Positions 17,669 through 26,360 of a stretch of 64,000 nt of DNA are shown one piece after another. The translations under genes were made by a program, and so were the position numbers. The notes beneath the pieces are model-generated. The model was not told the origin of the DNA. It did not search any database and worked only from the letters and a program-made list of their open reading frames with translations. Each line of letters begins with the position of its first letter. Position 1 is the stretch's first letter. Source of the stretch: an uncultured Candidatus Melainabacteria bacterium (lineage in GTDB: Bacteria; Cyanobacteriota; Vampirovibrionia; Gastranaerophilales; Gastranaerophilaceae); contig CAKUZB010000005.1 in assembly GCA_934717745.1 (NCBI GenBank), positions 68,760 to 132,759 on the forward strand, written 5' to 3'.

Positions 17669-18700
17669 ATGGCAGTAAAAGAAAAAGAAAAAGTAGAAGA
17701 AATAACAAATTCTTCAGATCGTGAAAAAGCCTTAAAACTTGCTATTGAAAAAATTGAAAAAGATTTCGGTAAAGGTTCAATCATGAAACTTGGCGACAAA
17801 CCGTCAGTTAGTGTTGATGCAATTCCAACAGGTTCTTTAGATTTAGACATAGCACTTGGAATTGGCGGTATTCCAAAAGGAAGAATTATTGAAATATATG
17901 GGCCGGAAAGTTCCGGTAAAACAACTCTTGCACAACATATTGTTGCAGAATGTCAAAAAAAAGGCGGAATTGCTGCATTCGTTGACGCAGAACATGCTCT
18001 TGACCCTGAATATGCAAAAAATATTGGGGTAAAAATCGAAGATTTATTAATTTCACAACCTGATACAGGTGAACAAGCACTTGATATTACAGAAGAATTA
18101 GTTCGCTCAGGTGCAGTTGATATTATCGTTGTTGACTCAGTTGCAGCATTAGTTCCTAAAGCCGAAATTGACGGTTCTATGGAAGATCAACAAATGGGTC
18201 TGCAAGCACGTTTGATGAGTAAAGCACTTAGAAAATTAACCGGTATTATCGGAAAAACTAATACAACAGTTATTTTTATCAACCAATTGCGTATGAAAAT
18301 AGGTGTTATGTTTGGTAATCCTGAAACAACAACCGGTGGTAATGCTTTAAAATATTATTCTTCAGTAAGAATGGAAATTAGAAGAACAGAATCTCTAAAA
18401 GGTGAAACTGGCGAAATTGGTAACCACGTTAGAGTAAAAGTTTTGAAAAATAAAGTTGCACCACCATTTAGAACTGCTGAATTTGATATTATTTTCGGTA
18501 AAGGTATTTGCAAATTAGGAAACATTATTGACGTTGGCGTAAAAATGAATATAGTTGCAAAATCTGGTTCTTGGTTTAGTTATAACGACGAAAAACTTGG
18601 ACAGGGTAGAGAAAAAGCAAAAGAATATTTAGCTCAAAATCCGGAAGTAATGGCTAAAATTGAAGAAGAAATCAGAGAAAAATTAGCCTCAGAAAATTAA
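17669..18700 (+). CDS. recA: Recombinase RecA
   Basis: 343 residues. Binds ssDNA and ATP to drive strand exchange and, where LexA is present, its self-cleavage. The Walker A is [10 protein letters not shown] (about residue 75), followed by [19 protein letters not shown] and [15 protein letters not shown]. Loop L1 region is [19 protein letters not shown] and loop L2 includes [17 protein letters not shown]. The C-terminal acidic tail is short. It is the second gene after a MerR-like protein and is followed by a strong terminator. Confidence 0.99.
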   Translation: MAVKEKEKVEEITNSSDREKALKLAIEKIEKDFGKGSIMKLGDKPSVSVDAIPTGSLDLDIALGIGGIPKGRIIEIYGPESSGKTTLAQHIVAECQKKGGIAAFVDAEHALDPEYAKNIGVKIEDLLISQPDTGEQALDITEELVRSGAVDIIVVDSVAALVPKAEIDGSMEDQQMGLQARLMSKALRKLTGIIGKTNTTVIFINQLRMKIGVMFGNPETTTGGNALKYYSSVRMEIRRTESLKGETGEIGNHVRVKVLKNKVAPPFRTAEFDIIFGKGICKLGNIIDVGVKMNIVAKSGSWFSYNDEKLGQGREKAKEYLAQNPEVMAKIEEEIREKLASEN

Positions 18701-18725
18701 TATTATAAAAAAAATAATTAACAAA

Positions 18726-18757
18726 GGGCGGTTCGGCTTTCAGACGAACCGCCTTTA
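18726..18757 (+). terminator. Intrinsic terminator of recA
   Basis: A GC-rich 9-bp stem GGCGGTTCG/CGAACCGCC with a 9-nt loop, followed by TTTATTT, 26 bp past the recA stop. Confidence 0.95.
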
Positions 18758-19001
18758 TTTATAAATATTTGAGGGTTTATTAAGAAATGTTAACTTGTGT
18801 TTAATAAAAAAGTCAATTTTTTGAGCAAGATAACCTTTATATAAATGTAAGGATATTAGAGATTATCAATACAACAAAAAATAAATAACAATATAAAAGA
18901 GTTATAGAATAACTGTTTTGTATATGTTGTTAAATTTGTATTACAAAAATTCTTTAAAATTCTTAAGTTACACGTACAAGATAAAAAGAGGAAAATAAAT
19001 T
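18758..19001. other. Intergenic region, recA to 83-residue gene
   Basis: AT-rich with no open frame of note. AAGAGG lies 12 nt before the ATG at 19002. No convincing promoter hexamer pair was found. No repeat or hairpin beyond the recA terminator is evident. Confidence 0.5.
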
Positions 19002-19253
19002 ATGGCTATCGGCGCTAGAGATTACATCGATCAATTGTTAGTAAAAAAATATGCAAAAGAACAAGTTGATAACCACGATAATTCGGCCTCAATGATTCAT
19101 CCGGAGAAAATGATGTCAGCAATGAATGATTATGCAGCGATGAGTCGCAATATGTTTGTACTAAATCAAAGATTGAATTCGGCATGTTCAAGATTGAATG
19201 CAAGAACAGCAAGATATACAACAAGACCAATTCAAGTCCAACAAGCAGCATAG
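19002..19253 (+). CDS. Small basic protein of unknown function
   Basis: 83 residues. A charged N-terminal part (GARDYIDQLLVKKYAKEQV) is followed by Met/Asn/Arg-rich helices, with an Arg-rich end (RLNARTARYTTRP). No membrane segment or signal. It has an SD (AAGAGG) and its own terminator, so it is a one-gene unit. The size, basic charge and isolation suit a nucleic-acid-binding or export-cargo protein, but nothing specific is recognised. Confidence 0.7.
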   Translation: MAIGARDYIDQLLVKKYAKEQVDNHDNSASMIHPEKMMSAMNDYAAMSRNMFVLNQRLNSACSRLNARTARYTTRPIQVQQAA

Positions 19254-19286
19254 TTTAAAAATAAAATTCATATCCAAAACAAGAAG

Positions 19287-19316
19287 TCCAGATTATGGTT
19301 TAATCTGGATTTTTTG
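19287..19316 (+). terminator. Intrinsic terminator of the 83-residue gene
   Basis: A 9-bp perfect stem TCCAGATTA/TAATCTGGA with a 5-nt loop and a TTTTTTG tail. Confidence 0.93.
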
Positions 19317-19445
19317 TTGTATATAGTTAAAAATTTAACTTCTTGTTGTATTTTTTTATACAACAAGCAAATAAGAATTTATATTTTTGCACAAATAAGC
19401 ACTTATTTTTTATGTTAATAAATGTAACAAAACATGCTAAAACCC

Positions 19446-19473
19446 TTAAGTATTCATGATTTTGTACCGATAT
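19446..19473 (+). promoter_or_regulatory. Sigma-28-like promoter of the coiled-coil gene, with conserved upstream element
   Basis: TTAAGTAT, 12-bp spacer, ACCGATAT, close to the sigma-28 consensus TAAAGTTT-N11-GCCGATAA but with a spacer one base long. The 35 bp before it (19411-19445, containing TGTAACAAAACATGC) recur with one mismatch before a second sigma-28 site at 63959. Confidence 0.75.
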
Positions 19474-19509
19474 GCAGTATGTGTGTTAAACAAAATAAGG
19501 TAGGTATAT

Positions 19510-20679
19510 ATGGTTTCAGGAATTAATGTTAACAATTACACAGCGGCTCAATTATTAGAATTACAAAAAGCAGGAATGCAAATTAGTGATGACGATATTA
19601 AGACGGCATTAGAGCGTGAAACACAACTAAAAAATGATAAAGAAAGTGATGAAGCAAATATGTCTTACACCATCACAGATGATGCAGGCAAAGTAAACGA
19701 GGCAGAACAAGAAGTTAAAACTGCTTCGGAATATGGTTCTAATTTAAAGACTATTTTGCAAACTTTAATTCCAAAATGTGAAACAAAAAATGATGAAATG
19801 GCTAAATTACAAGAAGAAATGAACCAATTTGTTGTTACAATGGAAGATTTAGGCGTGCAAGCAGAAAAAGTTGAAGGTGAAACAAATGTTCAAATTGCAG
19901 ATGCTGAATCAAGTGTAAAACTAAAAATGGAAGAAATTGAACGAAAACAAAAAGAATTAGAAGAATATCAAAATACTATTAAAGAACTTGAAGGCAAAGA
20001 AGAACTTACAGAAGAAGAAAAAGCAAAATTAAAAGATGCAACAGAAAAAGCAGATGCATTGAAAGGTGAAATTGCTAATCTTCAAGACGGTACAGAAGGT
20101 TTTGCAGAAAAAATAAAAACACAAATCAAAGAAACTGCAATTACAAAAGCAACCCTTCTTGGTAAATCAATGGAAGATGTTAAAAACGAAGCAGAACAAA
20201 GTTTAAACAATGCAATAAATGCTAACGAATATGCTGATGTTACTATTGACAAAGGTATGGAAGCAGCAAATATTACAGAAAAAAGTGCAGCAAAAGAAGC
20301 AGGATTTTCAAAACGTGGCGGTTTCCTTGGTTGGGGCAAACGTAAAGGCGATGTAAAAGCGGCAAACAATATGGGTAACGCTGCTATCGCACATGGTGAG
20401 CAACTTGGAAATTCATCAACCGGCGTTGCAAAAACAATTAAACAAGTTGGTAGCCAATTCGGTATGAACTTTGCAAAAACTTCATCTATTGAATCAATGG
20501 TAAACAAAGAATACGTTGACACTTCAAAAATGGACGAAATCGTTAAATTAGACCAAGTTGAAGGCAATTTCTTCAAAAAAATAAAAGTGGCAAAAAATAA
20601 TCAAGAAATAGTTAATACAATTGCCGAAGAAGCAAAGAAGAAAAAAGCAGGTGAAACTGAAGTTAAGCCGGAGGCATAG
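19510..20679 (+). CDS. Coiled-coil protein of unknown function under a sigma-28-like promoter
   Basis: 389 residues, acidic, no signal peptide. Residues 1-35 form a small helical module (NYTAAQLLELQKAGMQISDD). Residues about 60-230 are a long coiled coil rich in Glu/Lys (EIERKQKELEEYQNTIKELE). Residues about 270-300 form a glycine-rich basic segment (FSKRGGFLGWGKRKGDV). The rest is helical with a Lys-rich end. A GGTAGGT SD stands before the ATG. Control by a FliA-type promoter suggests a motility- or secretion-linked role, perhaps a filament-like or secreted protein; that is inference. Its promoter twin at the window's right end may head a paralogue. Confidence 0.78.
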   Translation: MVSGINVNNYTAAQLLELQKAGMQISDDDIKTALERETQLKNDKESDEANMSYTITDDAGKVNEAEQEVKTASEYGSNLKTILQTLIPKCETKNDEMAKLQEEMNQFVVTMEDLGVQAEKVEGETNVQIADAESSVKLKMEEIERKQKELEEYQNTIKELEGKEELTEEEKAKLKDATEKADALKGEIANLQDGTEGFAEKIKTQIKETAITKATLLGKSMEDVKNEAEQSLNNAINANEYADVTIDKGMEAANITEKSAAKEAGFSKRGGFLGWGKRKGDVKAANNMGNAAIAHGEQLGNSSTGVAKTIKQVGSQFGMNFAKTSSIESMVNKEYVDTSKMDEIVKLDQVEGNFFKKIKVAKNNQEIVNTIAEEAKKKKAGETEVKPEA

Positions 20680-20730
20680 AATATAGCAAAAATTAAAATG
20701 CTTTGGTAATGATGGTTTTGTTATTAAAGC

Positions 20731-20763
20731 AAAAAGACAGATACTTTTTGTACCTGTCTTTTC
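20731..20763. terminator. Bidirectional terminator between convergent genes
   Basis: A stem AAAAGACAG/CTGTCTTTT extended by TAC/GTA, with a TTTTT loop and flanking A and T runs that serve both strands. Confidence 0.88.
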
Positions 20764-20787
20764 TACTTCATGTTATAAACTTAAATT

Positions 20788-21906
20788 TTAAGCAAGTGCT
20801 TTTGATTCTTCAATACATTTGATTAAAGTTTCTGCTACAGTTTTTTGTTCTTCTGCTGTAATTTCAGGGAACATTGGTAATGAAATAACCACTTCAGTAT
20901 TTTTTTCAGTAATAGGTAATGAACCTTTACCCATTCCTAAATATTCATGAACTTTTTGTAAGTGTAATGGAATTGGGTAATACAACATAGCACCTACACC
21001 ACGTTCTTGAAGCATTTTGTGGATATTATCTCTATTAGGAATTTTAACTGTATATTGGTGATATACGCAATATGTATTGTCTAATTCTTTTGGAGTTTGA
21101 ATTTCCGGACAATTTGCGAATAATTCATTATATCTGTAAGCATTTTCACGTCTTTTTTCGTTCCAACTTTTTACGTGTGGTAATTTAACTCTTAAAATTG
21201 CTGCTTGAACTTCATCAAGTCTTGAATTTACACCGATTTCATCGTGGTGATAACGAATAGCACCACCGTGATTTCTTAACGCTAAAACTCTGTCTTTGAT
21301 AGCATCAGAATTTGTAGTTAATAAACCACCATCACCCATAGCACCTAAGTTTTTAGTTGGATAGAAACTAAAACAGCCAATATCACCAAGTGAACCAACC
21401 ATTTTACCTTTGTACAAAGCACCAATTGCTTGGCAAGCATCTTCAATTACGTATAAATTATGACGTTTTGCAATGTCCAAAATAGCGTCCATATCAGCAG
21501 GTTGACCATATAGATGAACCGGAATAATTGCTTTAGTTCTTGGAGTAATTGCATCTTCAATTTTTTTAGGGTCGATATTAAAAGTATCTTTGTCAATATC
21601 AACAAAAACCGGTTTAGCCCCAACGATACCAATTGCTTCAGATGTTGCAACAAAAGTGAAGGCTGTAGAAATAACTTCATCACCTTTACCTATATCTAAC
21701 GCTCTTAATGCTAAGTGAAGTGCATCTGTACCTGAATTTAAAGTAACAGAATGTTTAACACCGATAAAATCAGCAAGTTCTTCTTGCAATGCTTTGTTAT
21801 GTTTTCCTAAGATATATTGACCAGAACGAAGCACTTCAATTACTTGTTTTTCAACTTCTTCGCCAATTTCTGCATATTGTCTTTTTGAATCTAAAATAGG
21901 TATCAT
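20788..21906 (-). CDS. DegT/DnrJ/EryC1/StrS-family PLP aminotransferase
   Basis: 372 residues. Transfers an amino group from glutamate or glutamine to a keto-sugar nucleotide for cell-envelope or O-antigen sugars. Visible are [20 protein letters not shown] (PLP phosphate site), [26 protein letters not shown] with the Schiff-base Lys, and RNHGGA plus a late [17 protein letters not shown]. It stands alone in this window; no sugar-nucleotide dehydratase is adjacent, so the product is unknown. Confidence 0.92.
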   Translation of the reverse strand: MIPILDSKRQYAEIGEEVEKQVIEVLRSGQYILGKHNKALQEELADFIGVKHSVTLNSGTDALHLALRALDIGKGDEVISTAFTFVATSEAIGIVGAKPVFVDIDKDTFNIDPKKIEDAITPRTKAIIPVHLYGQPADMDAILDIAKRHNLYVIEDACQAIGALYKGKMVGSLGDIGCFSFYPTKNLGAMGDGGLLTTNSDAIKDRVLALRNHGGAIRYHHDEIGVNSRLDEVQAAILRVKLPHVKSWNEKRRENAYRYNELFANCPEIQTPKELDNTYCVYHQYTVKIPNRDNIHKMLQERGVGAMLYYPIPLHLQKVHEYLGMGKGSLPITEKNTEVVISLPMFPEITAEEQKTVAETLIKCIEESKALA

Positions 21907-21984
21907 GTTTTTCTCCTTTACTATGCTCCTTAATTATAGTTTAGCACAATATTTTGATACCTTTATATAAATTTAATAAAAAGA

Positions 21985-22302
21985 CTAATAATACTTTCTA
22001 TTTTTGTCGATAACTTTGCTGACATCAGGCAGATTCATTACAAATTTATAATCTCTTGACGAAATTATATTGTTTTGTTGGGCTATAAACACTGCATTTG
22101 CTCTGTTTTTGGCTTTCAATTTGTAATAAATTCTCTCCAATTGCTTTTTAACCGTCGACAAAGTTACTTTAAATACTTTTGCAATTTGACTGTTTTCAAG
22201 ACCCGCTGCAACAAGGATTAAAACTTCCATTTCTCTTCTACTCAAAGGTCTGCTTTCGTTGTCTAAAACTACTCCTGATGGTAATATTTCATATTTGCTC
22301 AT
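21985..22302 (-). CDS. Stand-alone LuxR/GerE-type DNA-binding protein
   Basis: 105 residues. Residues 20-80 are a GerE helix-turn-helix domain (LSRREMEVLILVAAGLENSQ, then IAKVFKVTLSTVKKQL and IYYKLKAKNRANAV). There is no receiver or ligand domain, so it is a minimal regulator like GerE. The ATG has no SD but TAAAAT ends 6 nt before it, so the mRNA is probably leaderless. Targets unknown. Confidence 0.88.
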   Translation of the reverse strand: MSKYEILPSGVVLDNESRPLSRREMEVLILVAAGLENSQIAKVFKVTLSTVKKQLERIYYKLKAKNRANAVFIAQQNNIISSRDYKFVMNLPDVSKVIDKNRKYY

Positions 22303-22308
22303 ATCTAC

Positions 22309-22314
22309 ATTTTA
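22309..22314 (-). promoter_or_regulatory. -10 element 6 nt upstream of the LuxR-type gene ATG
   Basis: TAAAAT on the minus strand; the 6-nt gap predicts a transcript starting at the ATG. Confidence 0.55.
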
Positions 22315-22429
22315 AAAAATATCCCCCAAGTAGTACATTAGTCTAATGGCTATACTTCACTATTTTTTAACCATTCGACTAACCGCCAACCGGCTATTTT
22401 TAAAATTTTATAATTTTTCACTTTTTATA

Positions 22430-22435
22430 TATAAT
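22430..22435 (+). promoter_or_regulatory. -10 element 6 nt upstream of mtaB ATG
   Basis: TATAAT ending 6 nt before the ATG at 22442, within TATATATAAT. This fixes the start and argues for a leaderless message. Confidence 0.65.
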
Positions 22436-22441
22436 TATTTT

Positions 22442-23719
22442 ATGAAAACTTTTTTCCTAAAATCTATGGGTTGTAAATCCAATCAATTTGAAGGTGCTAT
22501 CATTCAAGAAAAACTTACCAATGCCGGTTACAAATCGGTAGAAAAAATTGAAGATGCAGATTTTTATATTCTTAATTCTTGCTCTGTTACTCACAAATCA
22601 GACAACGAAGCAATGTACATTCTAAGAAACGCTAAGCACACCAAACCTTCAATTAAAACAATAATTACAGGTTGTGTTGCACAAACTGAAAAAGAAAATT
22701 TACTTCAAAATGATTTTATTGATTACATTTTGGGAAATAATGAAAAATTTGATATAGTAGAATTTCTTGAAAATAACGAAAAATTCTCCGTTGGCGATAT
22801 TATGAATTTGTCCGAATTCAACAAAGTTACTCTTTTTGATACATCAAAAACTCGAGCAAGCCTAAAAATTCAAGATGGTTGCGACAACCGTTGTGCTTAC
22901 TGCATTATACCATTTGCAAGAGGAAAATCACGCTCAGCAGATATTGATTTTATTATTGAACAAATTCATAATTTTGAAAAACACAATTTCAAAGAAATCG
23001 TTTTCACAGGAATTCATATCGGTCAATGGGGCAAAGAGTGGGGAAAAACAATTCTTGACTTATTAAAAGAGGTTGAAGAAAAAACAAATGTAAGATATCG
23101 CTTAGGCTCACTAAATCCACTAGAGATTACCCAAGAATTACTGGAATTTTTATCAAAATCAGAACAATTTTGTCCGCACTTTCATCTTTCATTACAATCT
23201 GCTTGTAACAAGACTTTGAAGAACATGAACAGATTTTATAAAGTAGAAGATTACTTAAAACAAATCGAAAAGATTAATGAACTTTTTGAACTTCCATTCA
23301 TCGGAAGTGATATTATTGCAGGATTTGTAGGCGAAAGCGAAGAAGATTTTGAAACAACACTTGAAAATCTTAAAAAATCAGGTTTAACAGCAATTCACAC
23401 ATTCCCTTATTCAATCAGAAAAGGTACACAAGCCGAAAAAATGAACGGACACCTTGCAGATAGCGTAAAAGAAAAACGTGCAACATTGATAAAACAAATT
23501 TCTACACAAAAAACAAGAGAATTTTTAGAAAAAAATATCGGAACAACACACAACGCAATAGTAGAAAAACATTTAGACAAAAAAACCGGTGTTTTAAAGG
23601 CTATTACAGAAAATTATATTACAGTTTTATTGAACACAAAAGATACAAATTTAATTAATACAATGCAAAGAATTAAGATTACCAAAATCAATAACGGCAA
23701 AGCATACGGAGTGATTTAA
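22442..23719 (+). CDS. mtaB: tRNA N6-threonylcarbamoyladenosine(37)-C2 methylthiotransferase MtaB
   Basis: 425 residues from the ATG at 22442; the longer frame from 22346 adds 32 hydrophobic residues that are not part of the family. It methylthiolates t6A37 to ms2t6A in ANN-decoding tRNAs. The UPF0004 domain has three cysteines (SMGCKSNQ, NSCSVT, TGCVAQ). The radical SAM domain has QDGCDNRCAYCIIPFARGKS with the CxxxCxxC cluster site. A short C-terminal TRAM-like region follows (NAIVEKHLDKKTGV). The N-terminal start pattern favours MtaB over MiaB. Expression is predicted leaderless. Confidence 0.93.
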   Translation: MKTFFLKSMGCKSNQFEGAIIQEKLTNAGYKSVEKIEDADFYILNSCSVTHKSDNEAMYILRNAKHTKPSIKTIITGCVAQTEKENLLQNDFIDYILGNNEKFDIVEFLENNEKFSVGDIMNLSEFNKVTLFDTSKTRASLKIQDGCDNRCAYCIIPFARGKSRSADIDFIIEQIHNFEKHNFKEIVFTGIHIGQWGKEWGKTILDLLKEVEEKTNVRYRLGSLNPLEITQELLEFLSKSEQFCPHFHLSLQSACNKTLKNMNRFYKVEDYLKQIEKINELFELPFIGSDIIAGFVGESEEDFETTLENLKKSGLTAIHTFPYSIRKGTQAEKMNGHLADSVKEKRATLIKQISTQKTREFLEKNIGTTHNAIVEKHLDKKTGVLKAITENYITVLLNTKDTNLINTMQRIKITKINNGKAYGVI

Positions 23720-23756
23720 AATTAATTCTTTTTAAAATTATTTAAATTTATCGATA

Positions 23757-24023
23757 TTAAAATTGTTTTTTCCAACCAAAACTTATGTCATCTTTGTAGG
23801 CGATTCTAAAATCTTCCCAAGGTTTAATAATTTTTTTTATTCTTTTATTAGTCTGCGTAATAATCTCTTTTGCTCTATTTTGATTTTTAAAAATATCTCT
23901 TTCTGATTCCAAACATTGCTTTATTTGAGTCAAATCCAAAAAAATTTCATATAAATACTCATACATATCCCAATAATCTGCATCTATTCCATACAACTTT
24001 TTTACTATTTTTTCATCAAACAT
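23757..24023 (-). CDS. Small unknown protein divergent from an XRE-type gene
   Basis: 88 residues with aromatic and charged helices (DADYWDMYEYLYEIFLDL) and a basic C-terminal half. No membrane or secretion signal, no known motif. AAAGG lies about 12 nt before the ATG. It is divergent from the small HTH gene at 24130 with a 106-bp shared promoter region, so the pair could be a regulator and its target; this is inferred from layout only. Confidence 0.6.
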   Translation of the reverse strand: MFDEKIVKKLYGIDADYWDMYEYLYEIFLDLTQIKQCLESERDIFKNQNRAKEIITQTNKRIKKIIKPWEDFRIAYKDDISFGWKKQF

Positions 24024-24129
24024 AAAAAGAACCTTTTACTTTTATATTATATATAACATATTTATATGCTATATATAATACAAATATCTTAAAAAAGCAA
24101 TAAAATATGACATATAGTATATTGTTAGC

Positions 24130-24345
24130 ATGAGAATACTTGATGAAGTAAAAACATTATTGCTTGGAACTTCCATAACACAAACGAAGTTAGCACAAAT
24201 GCTCGGTAGAAAATTAAACAAAGAATATAACTATAGTAATTTTCATTCAAAATTATCAAAAGGTACTATTAAATATTCTGAAATGAAAGCCATTGCTGAC
24301 ATTTTAGGCTATGATATTAAATTTGTTAAACGAGAAGAAAATTAA
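24130..24345 (+). CDS. Small XRE-like helix-turn-helix protein
   Basis: 71 residues forming one helix-turn-helix domain (ITQTKLAQMLGRKLNKEYNY, then SNFHSKLSKGTIKYSEMK and IADILGYDIKFVKRE), similar to small phage-type repressors. No dimerisation or peptidase tail. TATATT ends 6 nt before the ATG and no SD is seen, so it is probably leaderless. Its stop overlaps that of the convergent vWA gene by 3-4 bp. Confidence 0.78.
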   Translation: MRILDEVKTLLLGTSITQTKLAQMLGRKLNKEYNYSNFHSKLSKGTIKYSEMKAIADILGYDIKFVKREEN

Positions 24346-25052
24346 GGTAAAATAATTTTTCCTTCGACTTCTTTTTCTATATTCAAAGAATTATTTAGGC
24401 TGTCAAACAGTTCTGCCATTGTATTTGCAGTATAAAACTTTCCTCTGGTTACCAAAGCGACACATTGCAATTGAGATATATCGTCTGAATTTCTTATATC
24501 ATAAGCAATTACATCTATTTTTAAATTAGGATAATATTTCAAATTTTTCGTCATGAATTTACAAGGACTTTCATCACAATTTTCTCCGCCATCTGTCAGC
24601 AAAATTATATGTTTTAAACCGTAAAAATTATTAAAATCTTTTGTTAATGCAGATTTTAAAGAATAAGTTATTGGAGTCATACCGATTGCACGAGTTTTTT
24701 CAATTTGACGTGAAATCATAGTACTTCCACCCTTTGTAATCGGCACAAATAGTTTTGAGGCTTTGCAACTATCAAATGGAGTTAGCCCTATCCGATACCC
24801 GTAAGCACGCATACCTACTTGTTTTTGAGGATTTATTTTAGGCAAAATTTCTCTCATCGTATCAAGCATTATGTCTACTTTTTTACGAGAATTCAAATAT
24901 TCATTCATACTATTTGAAAAATCTAAAATAAAAAGAGTTTTTTCGCTATTAACATCAATTTTTACATTATAAGGCGATTGAACCATATAATTTTGAGCAA
25001 ATACAGAACTTATACTAAAGAAAACTATACAAAATAAAATAAATTTTTTCAT
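24342..25052 (-). CDS. Exported von Willebrand factor A domain protein
   Basis: 236 residues. A signal peptide (MKKFILFCIVFFSISSVFA, cut near residue 19) is followed by a single vWA domain. The MIDAS metal site begins LFILDFSNSMNEY, so it is DxSxS-like with Asn before Ser. MTPITYSLKSAL gives the conserved Thr and ILLTDGGENCDESPC gives the late Asp; the Cys pairs in that loop may be disulfide bonded. Likely a periplasmic binding or assembly factor. No SD and no clear -10 at the ATG, so its start control is unclear. Confidence 0.88.
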   Translation of the reverse strand: MKKFILFCIVFFSISSVFAQNYMVQSPYNVKIDVNSEKTLFILDFSNSMNEYLNSRKKVDIMLDTMREILPKINPQKQVGMRAYGYRIGLTPFDSCKASKLFVPITKGGSTMISRQIEKTRAIGMTPITYSLKSALTKDFNNFYGLKHIILLTDGGENCDESPCKFMTKNLKYYPNLKIDVIAYDIRNSDDISQLQCVALVTRGKFYTANTMAELFDSLNNSLNIEKEVEGKIILP

Positions 25053-25112
25053 AATTAACAGTTTTTCAAAAACCTTAAATATTTCAATCCGCCAATTATC
25101 AAATATTCGTGC

Positions 25113-25118
25113 TAAAAT
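25113..25118 (+). promoter_or_regulatory. -10 element 6 nt upstream of the PLP lyase gene
   Basis: Extended -10 TGCTAAAAT ending 6 nt before the ATG at 25125. Confidence 0.6.
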
Positions 25119-25124
25119 TTAGTT

Positions 25125-26360
25125 ATGGAAGCACAAGAAAAAATTTTAGAAACCGAAAAGGCAATACACGAACAAATTAAACACATAGAAGATGTCAGAG
25201 ATTTTAATCAAAGAAAAGTCTTAAAGGCTTTTGTAGACAATCACGTAGCCCCTGAGCATTTTTATACTGTTTCAGGATACGGACATGATGATTTAGGACG
25301 TGAAGTTTTGGATAAAGTTTATGCACAAATTTTTTGTGCGGAAAAAGCCGTTGTCAGAAACCACTTTGCAACAGGAACACATACTCTTGCTTGTGCTTTA
25401 TTTGGTAATTTACATGCCGGCGACAAGTTGCTTGCAGTTGCAGGAACTCCTTATGACACAATGAGAGAGGTTATTGGACTTACCGGAAGTGAATTATCAA
25501 AACGAAATTCCTTAATTGGAAACGGAATTATTTATGATGAAGTACCACTTTTAAACGGTGATGATATAGATTTTGAAACTCTTAAAAAGAAAGTTGATGA
25601 GTCAACAACTATGGTTTTAATTCAACGTTCAAGAGGTTATGACACAAGAAAATCACTTACAATTGATGTTATTGAACACATTTGCCAAGTTGTAAAAGCA
25701 AAAAACCCAAACTGCATTTGCTTTGTAGATAATTGTTATGGTGAATTTGCAGAAAAAAAAGAACCCATAGAAGTAGGTGCAGACTTAATTGGCGGTTCAT
25801 TAATCAAAAATCCGGGAGGCGGACTTGTTGAATGCGGTGGTTATATTGCGGGGAAAGAAGAACTTGTAGAGGCTTCCGCAATAAGACTTACAGCCCCAGG
25901 GGTTGGTTGGGAATCAGGTGCAATGTTGAACCAACACAGATTAATTTTCCAAGGTTTATTTATGGCACCATCGATTGTTGCTGATGTAATAAAAGGCATG
26001 ACACTTGCTTCAAAAGTATTTGAAGATATGGGATTTGTTTCATCTCCAAGATATGACGCACCAAGAACAGATATTATTCAAATTATAACTTTTAATGCCC
26101 CTGAACCATTGATTGAATTTTGTAAAACAGTTCAATCATTATCACCTGTAAATGGTTATGTAACCCCTGTTCCGGAACTTATTCCGGGGTATGTAGACGA
26201 TGTAATTATGGCAGGCGGAACATTTATCGAAGGCTCGACAATTGAATTATCAGCAGACGGACCAATCAGACCACCTTATGCAGTATATATGCAAGGCGGA
26301 TTAAACTATGCCCACATCAAAATCGCTGTCGAAGAAATTTACAGACGACTAAACAAATAA
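25125..26360 (+). CDS. Methionine gamma-lyase/aluminium-resistance family PLP enzyme
   Basis: 411 residues of the cystathionine beta-lyase-like family long labelled 'aluminium resistance protein' (YnbB type). Motifs: SGYGHDDLGREVLDKVYAQI near residue 45, RNHFATGTHTLACALFG for the PLP phosphate pocket, and GADLIGGSLIKNPGGG with the PLP-binding Lys. The C-terminal half has APGVGWESGAMLNQHRLIFQ. It probably cleaves a C-S bond of a sulfur amino acid in the cytoplasm; the exact substrate is not defined for this family. No SD; predicted leaderless. Its stop codon abuts the convergent gene with no gap. Confidence 0.9.
   Translation: MEAQEKILETEKAIHEQIKHIEDVRDFNQRKVLKAFVDNHVAPEHFYTVSGYGHDDLGREVLDKVYAQIFCAEKAVVRNHFATGTHTLACALFGNLHAGDKLLAVAGTPYDTMREVIGLTGSELSKRNSLIGNGIIYDEVPLLNGDDIDFETLKKKVDESTTMVLIQRSRGYDTRKSLTIDVIEHICQVVKAKNPNCICFVDNCYGEFAEKKEPIEVGADLIGGSLIKNPGGGLVECGGYIAGKEELVEASAIRLTAPGVGWESGAMLNQHRLIFQGLFMAPSIVADVIKGMTLASKVFEDMGFVSSPRYDAPRTDIIQIITFNAPEPLIEFCKTVQSLSPVNGYVTPVPELIPGYVDDVIMAGGTFIEGSTIELSADGPIRPPYAVYMQGGLNYAHIKIAVEEIYRRLNK

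Noticed and set aside
20082..20576. 164-codon frame on the minus strand
   Set aside because: Antisense to the coiled-coil gene; no SD, no motif.
22346..22441. 32-residue N-terminal extension of MtaB
   Set aside because: Not found in the family, contains a hydrophobic run, and the -10 hexamer lies inside it.
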